NCBI GenBank assembly: GCA_937937835.1
Contig: CALDBJ010000080.1
Coordinates: forward strand, 1 to 9,370
Origin: an uncultured Collinsella sp.
GTDB lineage: Bacteria > Actinomycetota > Coriobacteriia > Coriobacteriales > Coriobacteriaceae
DNA length: 9,370 nt
Direction: 5' to 3'
Shown here in pieces: positions 1 to 4,838 of the stretch. The position numbers were made by a program, and so were the translations under genes. The notes under the pieces were generated by a model that saw nothing but the letters and a program-made list of their open reading frames with translations, made no database searches and was not told the DNA's origin. Position 1 is the stretch's first letter; every line of letters starts with the position of its first letter.

Positions 1-63
1 CTGCGGGAACGGCCTGTCCGCCTAATGTGTTCGGCTGAGATCGGAAATCAACCACGAGGCAGT

Positions 64-79
64 TGGGGCATCCGCCCCA
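64..79. repeat. Small inverted repeat (hairpin 1 upstream of the integrase)
   Basis: TGGGGC and GCCCCA form a perfect 6-bp stem around an ATCC loop. It is the first of three inverted repeats packed into the 93 bases before the integrase promoter/RBS region. No T-run follows it on either strand, so it is not a simple terminator. Its function is unknown. Confidence 0.5.
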
Positions 80-82
80 GCA

Positions 83-107
83 AGCTGTCAAAGAATCTTT
101 GACGGCT
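83..107. repeat. Strong inverted repeat with a 3-nt loop (hairpin 2)
   Basis: The arms 83-93 and 97-107 pair over 11 bp, with a core GTCAAAG/CTTTGAC, one T-G wobble and an outer AGC/GCT, around an AAT loop. It is too tight and too well paired to be likely by chance. No T-run follows on either strand. It could be a protein-binding palindrome (excisionase, repressor or recombinase accessory site) or an RNA structure in a leader before the integrase. The sequence does not decide between these. Confidence 0.55.
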
Positions 108-112
108 CAAGA

Positions 113-156
113 TATAAAGAAACCCCGTGCGGCAATCTTGGCGGATCCGCACGGGG
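113..156 (-). terminator. Probable Rho-independent terminator, minus strand (hairpin 3)
   Basis: CCCCGTGCGG (123-132) and CCGCACGGGG (147-156) form a perfect 10-bp GC-rich stem with a 14-nt loop. Read on the minus strand it is followed by TTTCTTTATA, as expected for an intrinsic terminator. On the plus strand only TATATG follows. It would stop leftward transcription coming from the integrase region, or it may be a structural element of the cluster that includes the two repeats before it. Confidence 0.5.
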
Positions 157-196
157 TATATGCCCTCCGGCAAAAAGGGAAAGGCAGGACCATTAT

Positions 197-1435
197 ATGG
201 CAACCAGTGAGAACTCAAGGTCAAAACTCGGCTCCAAGCGCGAGGTCGCGCCCGGCAAGTGGGTGATCCGCGTGCAGGCGGGCTTCCGCGCGGACGGCCA
301 TGTGCGGCGCGTGTCGCGCACCGTATACGGCACCGAGACCGAGGCCGATATCGCCATCGCCCAGCTCGCACAGGAACTGGGCGTGTCCCAGGCGGCGCAC
401 GCGGGCGTGACGCTCGACATGTACTACTGGGGAGTTTTCCGCGACTCCCCCAGCACCCGCGGCAAGCCGCGCTCCCGCGCGAGCCTACGCGAGTACGACG
501 GGCAGATGTGCAACTACATCTCCCCCGTCCTGGGGAGCATCGACATCTCCGAGATAACCCACGACATGATGCGAAGCTGCATCGAGCGCTCGGGCGCGCC
601 GGCAAAGACCAAGACCACGCTTCGCGCCGTCATGCGCCGCGCCTTCGACGACGGCTGGGTGACGGTGGAGCCCTTCCGCCGCCGCGTCATCGCGCCCAAG
701 GCCAAGCAGGCTCCCGTGGAGCCGTGGAGCATCCCCGAGGCCGCCGAGGCGCTGCGCAGGCTCGCCGCCAGCGACGACCGCGCCGATCTGGTCATGAACG
801 CCTACCTCATCCTGGGCCTGAGCGGCCTGCGCAAGGAGGAGGCGTTGGCCGTGCGCCCGTGCGACCTCAAGGTCACCACGACCTACGACTTCGCCACGGG
901 CAAGCCGACCGTCTCGGAGTACATCGAGGTCTGCCGCGCGTACACGGACGAGGACGGCGTGAAGGAGACCAAGAACGCCCATTCCGTGCGCACCGTGCCG
1001 GTTTTATTGGCGGGCCGCGAGCGCCTGCACCAGATCATGGACGAGCTGCGTCCGAGCATAACCGTCGAGGGCGGCACTTCGGTTACGGAGCAGGTGCGGG
1101 AGTGGAGCGGGCAGCGCATCGTGAACATGCGCGGCGACAACCTCGTGCGCGCCTGGCGGCGCATGTGCGTACGCCATGACCTGCGGTATATCCCGCCCAA
1201 GGCCCTGCGCCACACGTCCGAGACCATCATGGCGGCGACCGAGGTCGACCCCCTGAGCATTATGGATTTGCACGGCCATACGGACCTGGGGACAGATTAC
1301 CGCCATTACATAAAACCGGGCCTCGCGGAGCGCGAGAAGGCCGCCAGGCAGGTCGGGCGCGCCCTGCAGATCGTCGAGGGCGGCAGCGCGGACGGCGGTT
1401 TTAATGTCACCGGTCGCAGCGCCGAGACGCTCTAA
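197..1435 (+). CDS. Tyrosine recombinase / integrase of an integrated element
   Basis: This 412-residue protein should catalyse site-specific integration and excision of a mobile element. It has the three-part layout of phage and ICE integrases. An arm-binding N-terminal domain (about 18-62) contains the pattern GKWVIRVQAGFRADG. A helical core-binding domain covers about 70-160, and the catalytic domain about 175-375. Visible catalytic residues are R212 (GLRKEEAL), K259 (ETKNAHSVRTVPV), R338 (KALRHT), H361 (HGHT) and the likely nucleophile Y371 (RHYIKP). The first position of the usual HxxR box is K335 rather than His. The ATG at 197 follows an AGGA at 186-189 with good spacing. The gene points at the 3' end of a tRNA-Lys gene about 160 bp away, the usual setting of a tRNA-targeting integrase. 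It appears intact. The element type (ICE, prophage or integrative plasmid) cannot be told because the rest lies to the left of the window. Confidence 0.93.
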   Translation: MATSENSRSKLGSKREVAPGKWVIRVQAGFRADGHVRRVSRTVYGTETEADIAIAQLAQELGVSQAAHAGVTLDMYYWGVFRDSPSTRGKPRSRASLREYDGQMCNYISPVLGSIDISEITHDMMRSCIERSGAPAKTKTTLRAVMRRAFDDGWVTVEPFRRRVIAPKAKQAPVEPWSIPEAAEALRRLAASDDRADLVMNAYLILGLSGLRKEEALAVRPCDLKVTTTYDFATGKPTVSEYIEVCRAYTDEDGVKETKNAHSVRTVPVLLAGRERLHQIMDELRPSITVEGGTSVTEQVREWSGQRIVNMRGDNLVRAWRRMCVRHDLRYIPPKALRHTSETIMAATEVDPLSIMDLHGHTDLGTDYRHYIKPGLAEREKAARQVGRALQIVEGGSADGGFNVTGRSAETL

Positions 1436-1470
1436 ATTGCATTTTCTAGGTCCACTACCTACAAAATGAA

Positions 1471-1508
1471 TAAAACGCCCCCTGCCGCGCATAAACGGCA
1501 GGGGGCGT
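1471..1508 (-). terminator. Intrinsic terminator, minus strand (distal to the tRNA operon)
   Basis: The arms 1475-1487 and 1496-1508 form a perfect 13-bp stem (ACGCCCCCTGCCG with its complement) around an 8-nt loop. On the minus strand it is followed by TTTTATTC. On the plus strand AAAACG follows, so it is a poor terminator for the integrase. It backs up the tRNA terminator at 1551-1584 and would keep tRNA transcripts from running antisense into the integrase gene. Confidence 0.7.
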
Positions 1509-1550
1509 AAAACGCGAACGGTAACGGACGGTTATGATTCGACTCTTCGG

Positions 1551-1584
1551 TAAACAAAAAAGGTCAGCGCCGAAGCGCTGACCT
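1551..1584 (-). terminator. Intrinsic terminator of the tRNA-His/Lys/Lys operon
   Basis: AGGTCAGCGC (1561-1570) and GCGCTGACCT (1575-1584) form a perfect 10-bp stem with a CGAA tetraloop. On the minus strand it is followed by TTTTTTGTTT (1551-1560). It begins 10 nt past the CCA end of the last tRNA-Lys, which is the ordinary position for a tRNA operon terminator. Confidence 0.9.
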
Positions 1585-1594
1585 GCATGTTCTT

Positions 1595-1670
1595 TGGTGG
1601 GCCGTCAGGGGGTCGAACCCTGGACCTTGGGATTAAGAGTCCCCTGCTCTACCAACTGAGCTAACGACCC
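1595..1670 (-). tRNA. tRNA-Lys (anticodon CTT), copy nearest the integrase
   Basis: Read on the minus strand this is a complete 76-nt tRNA with encoded CCA. The acceptor GGGTCGT pairs with ACGGCCC (one U-G pair). The D arm is GCTC/GAGC, the anticodon loop CTCTTAA gives anticodon CTT, and the T arm is CAGGG-TTCGACC-CCCTG. It is the last gene of a His-Lys-Lys operon. It decodes AAG, the lysine codon favoured in GC-rich genomes. The 27-43 position of the anticodon stem is a G-A mismatch, shared with the second copy. The 3' half is the likely attachment site of the element carrying the integrase. Confidence 0.95.
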
Positions 1671-1674
1671 AAAG

Positions 1675-1700
1675 CTAAAGTCCGTTGTGGCGGACTTTAG
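1675..1700. repeat. Perfect hairpin between the two tRNA-Lys copies
   Basis: CTAAAGTCCG (1675-1684) and CGGACTTTAG (1691-1700) pair perfectly over 10 bp with a 6-nt loop. It fills most of the 43-nt spacer between the two tRNA-Lys genes. Only CTTT follows on the minus strand, so termination would be weak. It may be an RNA-processing site or the remnant of a terminator from the duplication that made the second tRNA. Confidence 0.6.
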
Positions 1701-1713
1701 AGGAGATATCGTG

Positions 1714-1789
1714 TGGTGGGCCGTCAGGGGGTCGAACCCTGGACCTTGGGATTAAGAGTCCCCTGCTCTACCAACTGAGCTAACGACCC
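1714..1789 (-). tRNA. tRNA-Lys (anticodon CTT), second identical copy
   Basis: This is a 76-nt tRNA identical base for base to the copy at 1595-1670, with encoded CCA and anticodon CTT. It is the middle gene of the operon, 22 nt from tRNA-His and 43 nt from the other tRNA-Lys. The identity shows a recent tandem duplication or ongoing conversion. The copies are not split by mobile-element genes. Confidence 0.95.
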
Positions 1790-1811
1790 GATATCAACAC
1801 GAAGCAAGAAC

Positions 1812-1889
1812 TGGGGTGGGTAAAGGGACTCGAACCCTCGACCTACGGGACCACAACCCGTCGCTCTAGCCAACTGAGCTACACCCACC
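1812..1889 (-). tRNA. tRNA-His (anticodon GTG)
   Basis: This is a complete tRNA on the minus strand. The anticodon loop TTGTGGT gives anticodon GTG. The acceptor GTGGGTG pairs with TACCCAC. It carries the two histidine identity marks: an extra 5' G at position -1 opposite discriminator C73. CCA is encoded. It is the first gene of the His-Lys-Lys operon, with its 5' end about 20 nt from the predicted transcription start. Confidence 0.96.
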
Positions 1890-1915
1890 GTGTCCTGTGC
1901 GCTTCGCGCTCGACT

Positions 1916-1944
1916 ATTATTGCAAGGAACGCCACGCGATGCAA
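1916..1944 (-). promoter_or_regulatory. Promoter of the tRNA-His/Lys/Lys operon
   Basis: On the minus strand a TTGCAT -35 box (1939-1944) is separated by 17 bp from an AATAAT -10 box (1916-1921). This is a near-consensus housekeeping promoter that would start transcription around 1908. A short GCGC/GCGC palindrome lies in the leader. The same TTGCA(A/T)-17-nATAAT form appears before the membrane-protein gene at 6376-6404. Confidence 0.75.
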
Positions 1945-1951
1945 GCCCCAA

Positions 1952-1970
1952 TTTTCAAGAATTTTGAAAA
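1952..1970. promoter_or_regulatory. Inverted repeat in the divergent tRNA / aminotransferase spacer
   Basis: TTTTCAA (1952-1958) and TTGAAAA (1964-1970) form an inverted repeat with a 5-nt spacer, just upstream of the tRNA promoter and about 85 bp before the aminotransferase start. The right arm could also serve as a -35 box for rightward transcription, but no convincing -10 follows. It could be an operator. The assignment is weak. Confidence 0.25.
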
Positions 1971-2054
1971 GAGTTTTTCGAGACCATTTCGAGCAAATCC
2001 CACCGGTTTCATAGGAGTAAACTTGCCCCACTGCAAATCCTCGAAAGGACCGTC

Positions 2055-3236
2055 ATGAAAGAACTCTCCAACCGCACGGCAAGATTTACCGATTCGGTCA
2101 TCCGCCGCATGACACGCATCTCCAATAAGTACGGCGCTGTCAATCTCTCGCAGGGCTTCCCTGACTTCGATCCCCCGGCGCAGCTGCTCGATAGCCTCAG
2201 CACCATCGCCGCCGATCCCAAGCCGCTCTATCACCAGTACTCCATCACCTGGGGCTCCCAGGCCATGCGCGAGGCGCTTGCCGCCAAACAGGAGCACTTT
2301 ATGGGCATGCCGGTGAACCCCAACGAGAATATCGTAGTCACCTGCGGCTCAACCGAGGCCATGATGGCCGCCATGATGACGGTCACGAACCCCGGCGATA
2401 AGGTCGTCATCTTCTCGCCGTTCTACGAGAACTACGGCGCCGACACGATCCTTTCGGGTGCCGAGCCCATCTACGTGCCGCTCAACCCGCCCACATTCGA
2501 CTTTGACCGCGAGACACTCGAGGCGGCCTTCCGCGACAACGACCCCAAGGCCATCGTCCTGTGCAACCCTTCCAACCCCTGCGGCAAGGTCTTTACGCGC
2601 GAGGAGCTCACCTTTATCGCCGACCTCTGCAAAAAGTACGACGCCTACTGCATTACCGACGAGGTATACGAGCACATCGTCTACGCGCCCCACGAGCACG
2701 TCTATATGGCCACGCTGCCCGGCATGTTCGAGCGCACCATCAGCTGCAGTTCGCTGTCTAAGACGTACTCCATCACCGGCTGGCGTCTTGGCTACACCAT
2801 TGCCCCGGCCAAGATCACCGAGCGCATCAAGAAGGTCCACGACTTCCTCACCGTGGGTGCCGCCGCTCCCCTGCAGGAAGCCGTCGTCACCGCCCTCAAT
2901 TTCGACGGCAGCTATTACGATGAGGTCCTTGACCTCTATACCGCCAAACGCGACCTGTTCTGCCAAGGGCTCGATAGTATCGGACTTAAGCACAACGTAC
3001 CGCAGGGCGCCTACTACGTGATGATGGATATCTCTGAGTTTGGCTACGACAGCGACCTCGAGTTCTGCAAGGACCTGGCCTCAAAGGTGGGCGTGGGCGC
3101 CGTGCCCGGCTCGAGCTTCTTCCGCGAGCCCGTCAACCATCTGATTCGTTTCCACTTTGCCAAGCGAGACGAGACGCTTAACGCGGCGCTGGAGAACCTC
3201 AAGTCGCTACGTGATAAAATCAAGCCGCGCGGGTAA
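2055..3236 (+). CDS. PLP-dependent class I/II aminotransferase
   Basis: This 393-residue cytosolic enzyme should move an amino group between an amino acid and a 2-oxo acid using pyridoxal phosphate. The fold-type I landmarks are present in order: substrate-site NLSQGFPDFDPP (30-41), cofactor-binding GSTEA (98-102), NPSNPCGKVF (171-180), the aspartate that holds the pyridine nitrogen in TDEVYEHI (D202), the Schiff-base lysine in SLSKTYSITGWRLGY (K236), R244, and the carboxylate-binding arginine in LIRFHF (R365). Length is normal for the family. The ATG at 2055 has AAGGA at 2045-2049. The profile resembles the aspartate/methionine/kynurenine aminotransferase group, but the amino-acid substrate cannot be read from sequence. 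It stands alone, with a terminator just after it, and is divergent from the tRNA operon. Confidence 0.93.
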   Translation: MKELSNRTARFTDSVIRRMTRISNKYGAVNLSQGFPDFDPPAQLLDSLSTIAADPKPLYHQYSITWGSQAMREALAAKQEHFMGMPVNPNENIVVTCGSTEAMMAAMMTVTNPGDKVVIFSPFYENYGADTILSGAEPIYVPLNPPTFDFDRETLEAAFRDNDPKAIVLCNPSNPCGKVFTREELTFIADLCKKYDAYCITDEVYEHIVYAPHEHVYMATLPGMFERTISCSSLSKTYSITGWRLGYTIAPAKITERIKKVHDFLTVGAAAPLQEAVVTALNFDGSYYDEVLDLYTAKRDLFCQGLDSIGLKHNVPQGAYYVMMDISEFGYDSDLEFCKDLASKVGVGAVPGSSFFREPVNHLIRFHFAKRDETLNAALENLKSLRDKIKPRG

Positions 3237-3261
3237 GGACGGCCCGGCAACTAAAGCAACC

Positions 3262-3305
3262 AAAGAAGCCCCGCACCGCCCGCCGCGTTGCGAGGCTTCT
3301 TTTTA
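3262..3305 (+). terminator. Intrinsic terminator of the aminotransferase gene
   Basis: AGAAGCC (3264-3270) pairs with GGCTTCT (3294-3300), continued by CGCA/TGCG inside after one mismatch. Outer A-T pairs extend it, and a TTTTTAT tract follows on the plus strand. It separates the aminotransferase from the ROK kinase gene. Confidence 0.8.
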
Positions 3306-3310
3306 TAACG

Positions 3311-3339
3311 CTTTCTTAAATAGTTTAGAGCCCTATACT
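3311..3339 (+). promoter_or_regulatory. Possible promoter of the ROK kinase gene
   Basis: TATACT at 3334-3339 is a good -10 box about 39 bp before the start codon. The -35 region (CTTTCT/TTTCTT near 3311-3317) is poor, which suggests a weak or activator-dependent promoter. TAGAG (3326-3330) and CTCTA (3338-3342) form an inverted repeat overlapping the -10 box and could be an operator. Confidence 0.4.
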
Positions 3340-3377
3340 CTAGTCACGGAGCAACTCGTCCCAGAGAGAGGAATACT

Positions 3378-4268
3378 ATGGCAGAACAGCAGCTTATCGG
3401 AGCGCTCGAGGCCGGCGGCACCAAGATGGTCTGCGCCACGGGCTATGCAGACGGTACGGTCCTGGAGCGTGAGCAGATCGCGACCACGACCCCGCAGGAG
3501 ACCGTTGAGGCCGTCAATGCATGGTTTGCCGACAAGGGCATCACCGCGCTGGGCATCGGCGCCTTTGGCCCCACCGCAGTCAACCCCGCGTCGCCCCAAT
3601 ACGGCAAGATCCTGGAGACGCCCAAAACGGCATGGCGCTACTTTGATCTGCTGGGCACCATCCAAAACGAGCTCAATATTCCCTGTGGCTACGACACCGA
3701 CGTCAACGTTGCCTGCTTGGGCGAGGTCACCTTTGGTTGCGCCCAGGGCCTCACCGACGTGGTCTACCTGACCATCGGCACCGGCGTGGGCGCCGGCGTG
3801 CTCTCGGGCGGTAAGCTCGTACACGGCATGATGCATCCCGAGGCCGGCCACATCCTGGTCACGCGCGACCCGCGCGACACCATCGGCGAGCATAGCGCTT
3901 GCCCCTTCCATGACAACTGCCTCGAGGGCCTCATCGCCGGCCCCGGCGTTAAAAAGCGCTGGGATGGCAAGAGCGCCGGAGACATGGCCGATGACCCAGA
4001 GGCCATGGACCTGCTCGCGGGCTATCTGGCACAGGCGCTCATGACCTACACGCTGTGCTACGCGCCGCAAAAGATCATCATCGGCGGCGGTGTGGCCGAC
4101 CACACCCCCATCGTGCCGCTCGCACGCAAAAAGTGTGCCGAGATGCTCAACGGCTATATCGTCACGCCCGAGGTCAACGACATCGATAACTACATCGTCA
4201 ACAACAGCCTCGAGGGCAAACAGGGCATTATGGGCTGCCTGGCCCTGGGCGCACAGGCGCTTCAGTAG
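3378..4268 (+). CDS. ROK-family sugar kinase (fructokinase-like)
   Basis: This 296-residue cytosolic kinase should phosphorylate a hexose with ATP; the best fit is the fructokinase branch of the ROK family. The N-terminal phosphate loop EAGGTK is at 11-16. The catalytic aspartate sits in DTDVN (D108). The second phosphate loop TIGTGVGAG is at 132-140. The ROK zinc site is complete: H158 in PEAGH, then C175, H178 and C181 in the CPFHDNCLEG stretch. Another glycine-rich stretch, IIIGGGV, is at 233-239. Length is typical. The ATG at 3378 follows a GAGAGGAA ribosome binding site. The gene is single and convergent with VanZ across a shared terminator. No sugar transporter or regulator is adjacent, so the substrate (fructose, mannose or glucose) is inferred only from family resemblance. 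Confidence 0.92.
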   Translation: MAEQQLIGALEAGGTKMVCATGYADGTVLEREQIATTTPQETVEAVNAWFADKGITALGIGAFGPTAVNPASPQYGKILETPKTAWRYFDLLGTIQNELNIPCGYDTDVNVACLGEVTFGCAQGLTDVVYLTIGTGVGAGVLSGGKLVHGMMHPEAGHILVTRDPRDTIGEHSACPFHDNCLEGLIAGPGVKKRWDGKSAGDMADDPEAMDLLAGYLAQALMTYTLCYAPQKIIIGGGVADHTPIVPLARKKCAEMLNGYIVTPEVNDIDNYIVNNSLEGKQGIMGCLALGAQALQ

Positions 4269-4350
4269 CAGACGCACCCACAGGGCGTGGCGCGCCCGGC
4301 AAATCCGACCTACGGAACGACGCCACCACGCCTCATATAAGTCCTCAAAT

Positions 4351-4397
4351 AAAAAAGGCCGCCTAGGACCAAACATACGTCCTAGGCGGCCTTTTTG
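4351..4397. terminator. Bidirectional intrinsic terminator between ROK kinase and VanZ
   Basis: GGCCGCCTAGGAC (4357-4369) pairs perfectly over 13 bp with its complement at 4379-4391, around a 9-nt loop. The stem is flanked by an A-run on the left and a T-run on the right, so it works on both strands. The last codons and the TAG stop of the VanZ gene lie inside the right arm. An outer inverted repeat, CTCATAT (4332-4338) with ATATGAG (4402-4408), encloses it. Confidence 0.92.
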
Positions 4398-4831
4398 GCA
4401 CATATGAGCGATTGTAGTAGATATCGGAGCACAACGCCCGTTGCCGCTCCACAGTAGTCGATCATCACATCGGTGATCATGCCGGCGCGTCCCGGCACAA
4501 AGAGCTGAATCGTCTCGTCGATCGAAGGAATCAGCAGCAGGAACACCGCCGTGGGCAGCAGCACGTCAAAGGTGCGCCGGCCCTCAAAATCAAAGGCGTG
4601 CGTTGCCAAGATGCCGAGCACCATATACTCGGTAAAATGCGCGCACTTGCGAACAACAAAGTTGGTCACCCATTCATATGGAAGTCCCACGCCGTGCAGG
4701 AAACCGCGGATAGCTTCCATGACCGTCAGGCTCAGCGAGCCCGACCCCGAGCCGGGAACCAGCGAATTGCCCCAGATCAAGAGCGCCATCAGGCAGGTTA
4801 CAACCGCCCATTTTCGATTGATCTTAACCAT
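4382..4831 (-). CDS. VanZ-family membrane protein
   Basis: This 149-residue integral membrane protein has the VanZ pattern: a first helix ending in WGNSLVPG (20-27), the RKCAHFTEYMVLG block (61-73), a third helix, and IDETIQLFVPGRAGMITDVMIDYCGA (104-129) with the conserved E106, Q109, P113, R115 and D121/D125. Four membrane helices are expected. Founding VanZ gives low-level teicoplanin resistance, but most family members are housekeeping or envelope proteins of unknown role, and no vancomycin cluster is present here. Its start lies 7 nt after the stop of the upstream membrane-protein gene. The nearest GGAGG (4844-4848) lies inside that gene with a long 12-nt spacing, so the two are probably co-transcribed and translationally coupled. 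The stop codon is inside the terminator stem. Confidence 0.9.
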   Translation of the reverse strand: MVKINRKWAVVTCLMALLIWGNSLVPGSGSGSLSLTVMEAIRGFLHGVGLPYEWVTNFVVRKCAHFTEYMVLGILATHAFDFEGRRTFDVLLPTAVFLLLIPSIDETIQLFVPGRAGMITDVMIDYCGAATGVVLRYLLQSLICAKKAA

Positions 4832-4838
4832 GCAGAAG

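Noticed and set aside
63..266. 67-codon frame upstream of and overlapping the integrase start, a place where an excisionase might be expected
   Set aside because: It starts with TTG without a ribosome binding site, runs through all three hairpins, overlaps the integrase by 70 bases and shows no excisionase-like helix-turn-helix pattern.
1705..1795. GATATC on both sides of the second tRNA-Lys, resembling a target-site duplication
   Set aside because: Six bases that are themselves palindromic recur easily by chance, and the segment they flank is a plain tRNA gene, not a mobile element.
3333..4403. 356-codon open frame on the minus strand opposite the ROK kinase
   Set aside because: It is a shadow of a confident gene with complete ROK motifs; the antisense product has no recognisable features and runs through the terminator.
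4382..4831. Glycopeptide-resistance cluster, because of the VanZ match
   Set aside because: No vanR/S/H/A/X/Y gene is present; VanZ-family proteins are common in genomes without glycopeptide resistance.
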